Both the position numbers and the translations under genes were made by a program. Below, piece by piece: positions 14,858 to 22,157 of a stretch of DNA of 64,000 nt (within the stretch, counting starts at the first letter, position 1; every line of letters starts with the position of its first letter). The notes beneath the pieces are model-generated. The model searched no databases. It was not told where the DNA came from and saw only the letters and a program-made list of their open reading frames with translations. Origin of the DNA: Mycobacterium branderi (GTDB lineage Bacteria; Actinomycetota; Actinomycetes; Mycobacteriales; Mycobacteriaceae). The stretch lies in assembly GCF_010728725.1 (NCBI RefSeq), contig NZ_AP022606.1:1488001-1552000 (forward strand), given 5' to 3'.

Positions 14858-15705
14858 CTCGCCGCAATCTGATGGCCGTCGGGGAAATCGGTGCTGCGTG
14901 ACAATGGCTCCCAGGCCGCGATGTCAGCGTCGACCGCGTCGCGTCCGGCGCGGATCAGCCGTAGCGCATCGGATCCCAGTACGAGGTGGCGGGGTGGCTG
15001 CACAGCGTCGACGACGGTCAGGATGGCCGTCGCGGCCTTTGCCGGATCACCGAGCTGGTTGCCGTTGGCGTGCAGGCGTGCCGAACGGATCGGCTCGAAC
15101 ACCGTGTCGTAGTCATCGATGGCGCGTTCGGCGCGGACCATTGACCGGCCCGCCCAAGCCGTCCGGAAGGACCCGGGTTCGATTGCGGTGACGTGGATCC
15201 CGAACCCGGCGACTTCCTTGCCGATACTCTCCAGCAGGCCTTCGAGCGCGTACTTGCTGGCGCAATACGCCGAGAGCCCCGGTACCGTCATCAACCCGCC
15301 CATCGAGGTGACCGCCATGATGTGTCCGGCCCGCCGCTTACGCATGTACGGCAGCACCGATTGCACGGTGGCGGCAGCCCCGAAGAAATTGGTCTCAAAC
15401 TGCGCGCGTACCTCCGACAGCGGCGTCTCCTCGAAGACGCCCTCCAATCCGTAACCGGCGTTGGCGATCAGGACATCGATAGGCCCGATGGACGCTTCGG
15501 CTTCGGCGACGGTGTCGATGACCGCCGCGTGGTCGGTGACATCGAGGATCCGGCCGTGGGCCTTCGCGTCCAGTGCGTCGAAAGGGGCCAGATCGGCGGT
15601 CTTGCGCACCGTGCCGATGACGGTGTGGCCGGCTTCCAGCGCACCGTGCGCGAAGGCGCGGCCGAGTCCGCTGCTGACACCGGTGATGAAGAACGTCTTG
15701 GGCAT
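14854..15705 (-). CDS. Short-chain dehydrogenase/reductase
   Basis: A 283-residue classical SDR. It has cofactor motif TGVSSGLGRAFA (residues 8-19), the structural motif ANAGYG, catalytic Ser in VTSMGG, and Tyr/Lys in YCASKYAL. Arg in GTVRKT after the second strand hints at NADP preference. The C-terminal extension (LVLGSDALRLIRAGRD) is typical of bacterial oxidoreductases of this subgroup. It is transcribed with the TetR gene that overlaps its stop codon. Substrate cannot be told. Confidence 0.9.
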   Translation of the reverse strand: MPKTFFITGVSSGLGRAFAHGALEAGHTVIGTVRKTADLAPFDALDAKAHGRILDVTDHAAVIDTVAEAEASIGPIDVLIANAGYGLEGVFEETPLSEVRAQFETNFFGAAATVQSVLPYMRKRRAGHIMAVTSMGGLMTVPGLSAYCASKYALEGLLESIGKEVAGFGIHVTAIEPGSFRTAWAGRSMVRAERAIDDYDTVFEPIRSARLHANGNQLGDPAKAATAILTVVDAVQPPRHLVLGSDALRLIRAGRDAVDADIAAWEPLSRSTDFPDGHQIAAS

Positions 15706-15849
15706 GACACGAGCCTACGCAAAAATCAACGCAGTGTCGAGTTTTTTCATCGCTACGTCGATTTGCATGGCTGGCGCAGATCGATGACTTACCTCCGACA
15801 GCGCTCACCAATGAGCGCAATACGGTCGTAAAGCAAAGCAGGCGGCGGC

Positions 15850-16380
15850 CAGCAGCGGAGGACGCGGTTTCTCCCGTGGTTTGGGGAATGACCACACCGG
15901 CTCGAAATCGAAGAAGGGGCCGTGGTGTTCGGACTCGTCGGTAGTCCACAACGCACTCAGGGCCTGCACCATGTCGGCGAGCGCGCGGTATCGGTGCGAC
16001 CATTTGATGGGCCGGGACTGTTCTAGTTCGGCGCGAAATCCGACGCCGATGCCTAGCCGTAAACGGCCGCCAGTCATCTGGTCGAGGGTTGCGACTTGCT
16101 TTGCGAATGTGAATATTTCATGCTCGAGCGGCAAGGCCACGGATGTGCCGACACGAAGCTCGGTCGTGGCCTGAGCCGCCGCCATCAAGGACAGCAGCGG
16201 ATCCCACATCTGCTTCTGCGCCCGAAACAGAGAGGGATGGAAGGCGCCTTAGGCCGACACGGGAATCTGCGGGTGTTCGCCGACCCACATGGATTCGAAA
16301 CCGCGCGACTCGAGTTCGACGCCAAGCGTGCCGGGACAGATGTCGTGCGGCGTGTTGAGGGACACGAATCCCAGGTCCAT
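15850..16380 (-). pseudogene. Frameshifted and truncated LLM F420-type oxidoreductase
   Basis: The N-terminal half of an LLM oxidoreductase starts at ATG 16380 with MDLGFVSLNTPHD and reads to MWVGEHPQIPVSA, where a TAA (16251-16249) ends the frame. The protein continues in another frame with RAQKQMWDPLLSLMAAAQ, GTSVALPLEHEIF and LRLGIGVGFRAE. Similarity breaks off at about 15850, after KPRPPLL, so the C-terminal half is lost. It is not the missing half of the remnant at 13195: the two overlap in the aligned region and differ, so they are separate decayed genes. Confidence 0.75.
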
Positions 16381-16431
16381 GGATACTCCGTTCGAGTCGG
16401 AGGTGTGTCGCTGTATGACGGAGCAGAAGTC

Positions 16432-17361
16432 CTAACCGAGGCGGGCGAGTTCGCTGAGCAGTTCCCGAGTGCGTTGGGCCGATGCCTTTCGTTGTGCTCG
16501 GTCATCACCGACTCCGATGGGCTGTGCCCAGATGTCGGTGGCCCCCGCATCGAGCATGTCCTGCAGTTGTTTTCGCACCGACTCCTCGTTGCCGATGATC
16601 GCGACATCGGCAGGGGTGGCGCCGCCACCCGCCTCGATGACCCGCTGATAGTTGGTCATCCCCGCGTACATCGTCGACATCGCCGCGGTGGCCGCCCGGG
16701 CCTCGACGAGGTCGTCGTGCACGGCGACGGGTAGTCCAGCTACGATCCTTGGCGGTGGCCGACCCCATTCCGTGGTCGCGTGGCGCAGTGCGGGTGCGAT
16801 GCGGCATTCGATGACCGATGGCGACGCCATCCAGAGCACGACTCCATCGGCGAAACGACCTGCAATACGCAACATCCGGGGTGACAGCGCCGACAGCAGC
16901 AGCGGCACCTCATTGTCGAGTTTGACCATCCCGGCGGGACTGCGGGTTGTCCAGTCCTGACCGGAGTAGTCGACTTCCTCGCCCCGCAACAGGGCACTGA
17001 TGATGCGCAGATATTCTTCGGTGTTCCTGCCGGGATGGTCGTAGGACACGCCGAGCACGCCGCTGACGAGCGGCTCGTGCGAGGGGCCCAGCCCGAGCGT
17101 GAATCCCGGGCGGCCCATGGCATTTGCCGCGGCGGCTACCCGGTTAGCCTGCAGCAGCGGGTGGCAGGGATACGTCTGGAGTACGGCTGTACCCAGTTCG
17201 ATCGAGGTGGTGGCCCGTCCCGCCAGCGCCATTGCCACCAGCGGGTCGCCGGCCACCGTGCTGGCGTACCACAGGGACGTGAAGCCCTCGGCTTCAGCTG
17301 CTTGGGCCTGCTCGATGATCTTGTCGGTCGATGAGGCGCCGCCGGTCAGCCCGATCCGCAT
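16432..17361 (-). CDS. LLM class F420-dependent oxidoreductase
   Basis: A 309-residue TIM-barrel oxidoreductase of the luciferase-like family. Visible family segments are MRIGLTGGASSTDKIIEQA, GTAVLQTYPCHPLLQA, FTLGLGPSHEPLVSGVLG and the C-terminal IIGNEESVRKQLQDML. The start is ATG 17361 with GGAGAG 7 bases upstream, and the longer frame to 17385 lacks support. Such mycobacterial enzymes normally use F420 to reduce or oxidise alcohols, imines or enoyl groups; FMN cannot be excluded. It lies downstream of the SDR at 17452 and beside a decayed paralogue. Confidence 0.87.
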   Translation of the reverse strand: MRIGLTGGASSTDKIIEQAQAAEAEGFTSLWYASTVAGDPLVAMALAGRATTSIELGTAVLQTYPCHPLLQANRVAAAANAMGRPGFTLGLGPSHEPLVSGVLGVSYDHPGRNTEEYLRIISALLRGEEVDYSGQDWTTRSPAGMVKLDNEVPLLLSALSPRMLRIAGRFADGVVLWMASPSVIECRIAPALRHATTEWGRPPPRIVAGLPVAVHDDLVEARAATAAMSTMYAGMTNYQRVIEAGGGATPADVAIIGNEESVRKQLQDMLDAGATDIWAQPIGVGDDRAQRKASAQRTRELLSELARLG

Positions 17362-17451
17362 CGCGGCTCTCCAATCTTTTTGCATGTCAACGGATATGCG
17401 CGCCAGTGATTGTGTTCGTCATTCATGGATACGCGCTTGCTCCTTGAGAGC

Positions 17452-18195
17452 TCAGATCACCGCGCCGCCGTTGACGCCGATGATCTGACCCGTGATGTAG
17501 CCCGCCTCGTCGGAGCACAGGACAGCGCACACAGCGGCGATGTCCTCGCCAGTGCCCAGCCTGCCGACCGGGGAGGCCTTGGCAAGGTGCTTGACGGGGG
17601 GAAGGTTTCCCGCCTCCTGCGCCGCGCGAAGCATCGGGGTGTCAACGGAAAACGGCGGCACCGTGTTGGCGGTTATCCCGTGGGCCGCGTATTCGAGCGC
17701 GATCGTTCGCGTCAGCGCGATCACACCGCCCTTGGATGCGGAGTAGTGGCCTTGTCGGGGCGATCCCGTCTGTGCCGCCGTCGAAGAAATCGTGACCACA
17801 CGCCCCCAACCGGCCTCGACCATGTCCGGCAGCGCGGCCTGCAGGCACAGAAACGTGCCGGTGAGGTTCACCGCGAGATGGCGGTTCCAGTCCTCGATCG
17901 TGATCTCGCCGAATGGCTTGAAGCCAGTGATCGCCGCGCTGGTAACCAAGAGCTGGACGGGGCCGAGCGCGCGCCGCACCGACTCGAACGCCGCTGCGAC
18001 ACTGGCGCTTTCGGCGACGTCGGCCAGTACCGCGATTGCGTGGGCGCCGTCGGCCTGCACCTGGGCCGCCACTTTCTCGGCAGCTTCTTCGTTTACGTCC
18101 AACACCGCAACGCGATGGCGGTCGCGGGCCAGTCGTTCGACGATGGCCCGCCCGATTCCCGACCCACCGCCGGTTACTACCGCCACGCGACTCAC
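17452..18195 (-). CDS. Short-chain dehydrogenase/reductase (FabG-like)
   Basis: A 247-residue classical SDR. It has TGGGSGIGRAI (residues 8-18), Asp in VAVLDVNEEA suggesting NAD preference, catalytic Ser in ISSTAAQTG, and Tyr/Lys in YSASKGG. The NNAG motif is TSAAITG. It starts at GTG 18195 with GAAGGCGAG upstream. Two operator-like motifs lie just upstream at 18226-18257, identical in type to those before the SDR at 19061, so both genes appear to respond to the TetR protein at 18300. It may act on a hydroxyacyl-CoA or an alicyclic alcohol; this is a family-level guess. Confidence 0.9.
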   Translation of the reverse strand: MSRVAVVTGGGSGIGRAIVERLARDRHRVAVLDVNEEAAEKVAAQVQADGAHAIAVLADVAESASVAAAFESVRRALGPVQLLVTSAAITGFKPFGEITIEDWNRHLAVNLTGTFLCLQAALPDMVEAGWGRVVTISSTAAQTGSPRQGHYSASKGGVIALTRTIALEYAAHGITANTVPPFSVDTPMLRAAQEAGNLPPVKHLAKASPVGRLGTGEDIAAVCAVLCSDEAGYITGQIIGVNGGAVI

Positions 18196-18225
18196 AATGC
18201 TCGCCTTCCACCCGCCGTGGACCTG

Positions 18226-18257
18226 CTATACGATCGTTCAGTCTATACAGACGTACA
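18226..18257 (-). promoter_or_regulatory. TetR operator pair upstream of the SDR at 17452
   Basis: On the minus strand TGTACGTCTGTATAG (18257-18243) and TGAACGATCGTATAG (18240-18226) are tandem copies of a TGNACG-N3-GTATWG motif with centres 17 bp apart. Two further copies lie upstream of the SDR at 19061. The sites are 31-62 bases before the GTG start, a position where bound repressor would block transcription. Confidence 0.6.
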
Positions 18258-18299
18258 GCGCACTCACAAGGCTGGGTACGAAGCGCCCGCTGCGGCGAG

Positions 18300-18935
18300 T
18301 CAGCGTCGGCGAGTCGGAGCCTTCTTCCTGCGGCGGCGAGGCTTGGCTGGTGGTTCGACGGCGTCCAGCAAGCGCTCGCACGCGGCGATCAACTCGGCGT
18401 GGGCGGTATCGACGCCCACGCTTTCCTCCAACTCAAGGAGCTTCGGAACACCGTTGATCAGCAGCACCACGGCATCGAACGAAAGATCAGCGAGGAGCCG
18501 GGCGCCTTTCCCGAATTTTGCCACCAGCGCGTCGACCTGGACTCTGCGTATGCTGTCCGTCGCGGCGGCGATCTGGGAACGAATAGATTTGCGGTGGTTG
18601 CCAAGTGCCATGAACTCCGTCATCAGAGCACTCGTCGACTCGTGCCAACTGCTCTCCCACAACGCATGAAGTGGATCGTCGGGTCGCCGCTGAAGTTCCT
18701 CGGTCAACCATCGCAGGTTCCGCTCGGAGTAGCGGCGAATGGCGGCGACGAAGATGTCGTCCAGCGAGGGAAAGTAGTACTGGACGAGGCTTGGTGTCAC
18801 GCCAGCCTTCGCGGCCAATGCGCGATACGTGACGCTCGCATATCCCTCCTCCAGCATCATCTGCGCAACGGCCTCGAGCAAGGCGTCACGCGTCTGTGAA
18901 GTCTCTGCTCCTACGCGGCGGGGCGATGCTGCCAT
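18300..18935 (-). CDS. TetR family regulator flanked by its probable operators
   Basis: A 211-residue TetR protein. The helix-turn-helix has ALLEAVAQMMLEEGYASVTY and ALAAKAGVTPSLVQYYF. The tail is strongly basic (PPAKPRRRRKKAPTRRR). The start is ATG 18935, five bases after GGGAGG; an in-frame GTG two codons earlier overlaps that ribosome-binding site. The protein is divergent from the SDR operon at 19061. Four copies of one 15-bp motif flank its gene, two on each side, so it probably represses both neighbours and itself. Confidence 0.88.
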   Translation of the reverse strand: MAASPRRVGAETSQTRDALLEAVAQMMLEEGYASVTYRALAAKAGVTPSLVQYYFPSLDDIFVAAIRRYSERNLRWLTEELQRRPDDPLHALWESSWHESTSALMTEFMALGNHRKSIRSQIAAATDSIRRVQVDALVAKFGKGARLLADLSFDAVVLLINGVPKLLELEESVGVDTAHAELIAACERLLDAVEPPAKPRRRRKKAPTRRR

Positions 18936-18982
18936 GTCCACCTCCCTGATGGTTCATGGCATTTTCACATGCCGACGACCGC

Positions 18983-19028
18983 TGTACGGGTGTATTGTAC
19001 CGAGCTAGAATCCTGTACGGTCGTATAG
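18983..19028 (+). promoter_or_regulatory. TetR operator pair in the divergent promoter
   Basis: TGTACGGGTGTATTG (18983-18997) and TGTACGGTCGTATAG (19014-19028) lie 31 bp apart between the TetR gene and the rightward SDR gene. They share TGTACG-N3-GTAT with the pair at 18226-18257. The core TAC-N4-GTA is palindromic. The -10 element is not obvious and may overlap the second copy. Confidence 0.6.
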
Positions 19029-19060
19029 CACATGCAAGCGCGAAGGGAATGTAGGTCCGA

Positions 19061-19897
19061 ATGGCAGGAAAGGTCGGGGGCAAGGTGGCCTTCATCACCG
19101 GTGCGGCCCGCGGGCAGGGTCGCAGCCATGCCGTAACGCTCGCGCGTGAGGGTGCCGACATCATCGCCATCGATGTGTGCAAGCAGCTCGACGGAGTCAA
19201 ACTGCCGATGTCCACACCCGACGACCTAGCGGAGACCGTGCGCCGGGTCGAGGCGCTCGGACAGCGCATCATCGCATCGCAGGTCGATGTTCGAGACTTC
19301 GACGCCATGCGGGCCGCGGTCGACGACGGTGTCGCACAGCTCGGGCGCCTGGACATCGTGCTCGCCAATGCCGCCCTCGCCAGCGAGGGCACGCGCCTGA
19401 ACCGGATGGACCCGAAGACGTGGCGCGACATGATCGACGTCAACCTCAACGGCGCGTGGATCACCGCGCGGGTGGCGATACCCCACATCATGGCCGGCAA
19501 GCGCGGCGGCTCGATCGTGTTCACCAGCTCGATCGGCGGCCTCCGCGGCGCCGAGAACATCGGCAACTACATCGCGTCCAAACACGGGCTGCACGGGTTG
19601 ATGCGCACCATGGCCCTGGAACTCGGTCCGAGAAACATCCGCGTCAACATCGTCTGTCCGAGCAGCGTCGCCACACCCATGCTGCTCAACGAGCCGACCT
19701 ACCGGATGTTTCGGCCCGACTTGGAAAATCCCACCGTGGAGGACTTCGAGGTCGCGTCCCGGCAGATGCACGTGCTTCCGATTCCGTACGTCGAACCCGC
19801 CGACATCAGCAACGCCATCCTCTTCCTGGTCTCCGACGACGCGCGCTACATCACCGGGGTCGCACTACCGGTCGACGGCGGCGCCCTCCTCAAATAA
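19061..19897 (+). CDS. Mycofactocin-coupled SDR family oxidoreductase
   Basis: A 278-residue SDR with hallmarks of the mycofactocin-coupled subfamily. It has AFITGAARGQGRSHAVTLA at the cofactor site, DIIAIDVCKQ after strand 2, and the insertion MSTPDDLAETVRRVEAL. Catalytic Ser is in TSSIGGLRG and Tyr/Lys in YIASKHG. Members of this family hold NAD tightly and pass electrons to mycofactocin. The ATG follows AAGGGAATG. It heads a plus-strand operon with a CMD-like protein, another SDR and a SnoaL-like protein, under the TetR operators at 18983-19028. Confidence 0.9.
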   Translation: MAGKVGGKVAFITGAARGQGRSHAVTLAREGADIIAIDVCKQLDGVKLPMSTPDDLAETVRRVEALGQRIIASQVDVRDFDAMRAAVDDGVAQLGRLDIVLANAALASEGTRLNRMDPKTWRDMIDVNLNGAWITARVAIPHIMAGKRGGSIVFTSSIGGLRGAENIGNYIASKHGLHGLMRTMALELGPRNIRVNIVCPSSVATPMLLNEPTYRMFRPDLENPTVEDFEVASRQMHVLPIPYVEPADISNAILFLVSDDARYITGVALPVDGGALLK

Positions 19898-19933
19898 GCA
19901 GCCGTACAACACAACTCGAAAGGATCAGCTTCC

Positions 19934-20545
19934 ATGTCACGCGTGACACCACTTCGTTTCCGGGACTGGCCGCCGGAGATGCGCGACGCGATGGCCGCCC
20001 TCATGCCACCCAATCCGCGCCATCCCGCACCGGTCACCAAGGACCGCCCCAAAGCGGAGAACGCACTGGGGACGTTGGCGCACCACCCATCCCTGGCGCG
20101 GGCATTCTGCACGCTGCAGGGACACCTGCTGATGGGAACCACGCTGAGCATGCGGCACCGCGAAATGCTCATCCTGCGCACCGCCGCCGTACGTGGATCC
20201 GCCTACGAATGGACACATCACAACTTCATTGCGCCCGACGGCGGCATCAGCACCGAAGATGTCGCGCGGATCGCCTTCGGTCCGACCGCGCCCTATTGGA
20301 GCGAATTCGAGGTCGCACTGCTGCGATGCGTGGACGAGCTCATCCACGACGGCCAACTGAGCGATGCCACGTGGGCCACCCTGTCGAGCGAATTCGGCAC
20401 CCAGCAACTTCTGGACACGATGTTCACGGTCACTAGCTACGACGCCCTGATGCGCATGCTGAAAACCTGCCAGGTCCACTTGGAGGACGACGTCCGGGAA
20501 CTTCGCGCCAAGGCAGGACTTTCCGTCGACGGCGACGGCGCATGA
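19934..20545 (+). CDS. Carboxymuconolactone decarboxylase family protein
   Basis: A 203-residue helical protein of the CMD/AhpD-like family. It has LGTLAHHPSLARAF, HLLMGTTLSMRHREMLILR and AYEWTHHNFIAPDGGIS, matching the core of the domain. The paired cysteines of AhpD peroxidases are absent, so a thiol peroxidase role is unlikely and a decarboxylase, hydratase or isomerase-like role is possible. GAAAGGA precedes the ATG. It is 36 bases downstream of the mycofactocin-type SDR and clearly in the same operon. Confidence 0.87.
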   Translation: MSRVTPLRFRDWPPEMRDAMAALMPPNPRHPAPVTKDRPKAENALGTLAHHPSLARAFCTLQGHLLMGTTLSMRHREMLILRTAAVRGSAYEWTHHNFIAPDGGISTEDVARIAFGPTAPYWSEFEVALLRCVDELIHDGQLSDATWATLSSEFGTQQLLDTMFTVTSYDALMRMLKTCQVHLEDDVRELRAKAGLSVDGDGA

Positions 20546-20593
20546 TCGTGCGTCCCGTGCGGCTTCGCCGCGGCAGACATCAGGAGTTGATCG

Positions 20594-21364
20594 ATGAGTG
20601 ATCGGTTCGCGCTGACCGACAGAGTTGCAGTCATCACGGGCGCCGGCACGGGCATCGGCCGGGCCAGCGCCCTCGTCCTGGCCGAGCACGGTGCGGATAT
20701 CGTGCTGGCCGGACGGCGGCCCGATCCTCTGCAGGCGACGGCCAAGGAGGTCGAGGCGCTCGGACGCCGGGCGTTGATCGTGCCGACCGACGTCACCGAA
20801 ACCCAGCAATGCCAAGACCTCGTCGATGCCACCCTGGCCGACTTCGGGAGACTCGACATCCTGGTCAACAACGCGGGCGGGGGTGAAACCAAAGGCATCA
20901 CCAGATGGACCGAGGAAGAGTGGCACAATGTCGTGGACCTCAACCTCGGCAGTGTGTGGTTCCTCTCGAGGTGCGCAGTGAAGCCGATGATGACACAAGG
21001 CAGCGGCGCAATCGTCAACATCTCGTCCGGCGCGAGCCTGATCGCCATGCCACAGGCCGCCATCTATGCCGCCGCCAAGGCCGGCGTGAACAACCTCACC
21101 GGGTCAATGGCCGCGGCCTGGGGACGCAAGGGCATCCGGGTCAATTGCATTGCCTGCGGAGCCATCCGAACAGACGGACTGCTGGCAGACGCAGCGAAAG
21201 GCGGATTCGACGTCGACCAGCTGGGCGCCATGAACGCCATGGGGCGAATAGCCGAACCCGATGAAATCGGCTACGGCGTCCTCTTCTTCGCCTCGGATGC
21301 AAGCAGCTACTGCTCCGGCCAGACCCTGTACATCCACGGCGGCCCCGGTCCCGCCGGCATCTGA
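20594..21364 (+). CDS. Short-chain dehydrogenase/reductase
   Basis: A 256-residue classical SDR. It has TGAGTGIGRAS (residues 16-26), VLAGRRPD after strand 2 (Arg-Arg suggests NADP), NNAGGG, Ser in NISSGASL, and Tyr/Lys in YAAAKAG. The C-terminal YCSGQTLYIHGG is typical of FabG-like members. CAGGAG precedes the ATG. It is the third gene of the operon from 19061. The substrate is unknown but presumably shared with the mycofactocin-type SDR. Confidence 0.9.
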   Translation: MSDRFALTDRVAVITGAGTGIGRASALVLAEHGADIVLAGRRPDPLQATAKEVEALGRRALIVPTDVTETQQCQDLVDATLADFGRLDILVNNAGGGETKGITRWTEEEWHNVVDLNLGSVWFLSRCAVKPMMTQGSGAIVNISSGASLIAMPQAAIYAAAKAGVNNLTGSMAAAWGRKGIRVNCIACGAIRTDGLLADAAKGGFDVDQLGAMNAMGRIAEPDEIGYGVLFFASDASSYCSGQTLYIHGGPGPAGI

Positions 21365-21398
21365 ATCAATCCTGATCCCCAAACCAAGGAGCATCTCA

Positions 21399-21953
21399 GT
21401 GACAAGCACCGACATCGACCTCGAAGCACTGCGCCGCGACCTGCAGTACGTCAAGGACAAGATTGAGATCCGCGACCTCATCCATACCCAGGCCCGTGGA
21501 CACGACCGCCATGATGTCCCACTGATGACCAGTGTCTACACCGACGACGGCGTCGACGAGCACGGACCTACGGTGAAAGCGGCTGCAGACTACGGTGATT
21601 GGGCCAACGCGGCGCACTCCGCTGCCTTCGACCAGCACTCGCACAACATCACGACACACACCTGCGAGATCGACGGCGACGTCGCGCACAGCGAGAGCTA
21701 CGTCATCGTGCAAGCGCGCGCCGGCAAGACGCTCATCATGATGGGCGGCCGATACATCGACCGCCTTGAACGCCGCGACGGCACGTGGAAGATCGCGCTG
21801 CGCCGCTGCACCGTGGAGTGGACGCTGCAGGGCGACGGGTCGGCACTGAAGTCGGGTAACTTCGCCGGCTTCATCAAGGGCAGCTGGGACACCAACGACG
21901 TCTCCTATGCGCGACCCCTCACACAGGACGACACCAACATCGAACGCTGGTAA
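21399..21953 (+). CDS. SnoaL-like domain protein (NTF2 fold)
   Basis: A 184-residue NTF2-fold protein with KDKIEIRDLIHTQARGHDRH, VYTDDGVDEHGPT, HNITTHTCEIDGD and the strand MMGGRYIDRLERRDGTWKI. It starts at GTG 21399, 7 bases after AAGGAG; a longer in-frame extension would overlap the upstream SDR. Such proteins occur as isomerases, dehydratases or hydroxylase subunits in steroid and aromatic catabolism. The His and Asp in the first helix region resemble catalytic dyads of dehydratase-type members, but this is not certain. Last gene of the operon from 19061. Confidence 0.85.
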   Translation: MTSTDIDLEALRRDLQYVKDKIEIRDLIHTQARGHDRHDVPLMTSVYTDDGVDEHGPTVKAAADYGDWANAAHSAAFDQHSHNITTHTCEIDGDVAHSESYVIVQARAGKTLIMMGGRYIDRLERRDGTWKIALRRCTVEWTLQGDGSALKSGNFAGFIKGSWDTNDVSYARPLTQDDTNIERW

Positions 21954-22060
21954 CGATTTCCAGGTCCGGAGTAGCGGTGCTAATGCCTTGCTCGGCGGCT
22001 AGATCCGGCAGAGCGCGTTTATTTACTACGTATTCAGCCTTGGGATTGAACAACCCGCGT

Positions 22061-22130
22061 GTCTCACCAACTTGGCGGATTCGCCATCGCTCGGCCATCA
22101 CTCGTGATATTCCGCCAAGATTCGTGAGAC
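22061..22130. repeat. Long imperfect inverted repeat downstream of dnaB
   Basis: GTCTCACCAACTTGGCGGA (22061-22079) pairs with TCCGCCAAGATTCGTGAGAC (22111-22130), giving nearly 20-bp arms around a 31-base loop. It lies in the 204-bp AT-richer gap between the convergent SnoaL-like gene and dnaB. It may be a bidirectional terminator or the relic of a small element. No T-run follows, so a terminator role is not assured. Confidence 0.5.
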
Positions 22131-22157
22131 CCTACATGTCGGCGGCGGCCTCCTCAA

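Noticed and set aside
13195..16380. The two LLM remnants as halves of one gene split by an insertion
   Set aside because: Both contain the same domain stretch (GEFFSLPPV versus GPFFDFEPV) with different sequence, so they derive from different genes.
21919..22101. 60-residue minus-strand frame (MAERWRIRQVGETRGLFNPK...) between the SnoaL-like gene and dnaB
   Set aside because: It overlaps the 3' end of the SnoaL-like gene and the inverted repeat, has no clear ribosome-binding site and matches no family I know. It could be a relic, but a gene cannot be supported.
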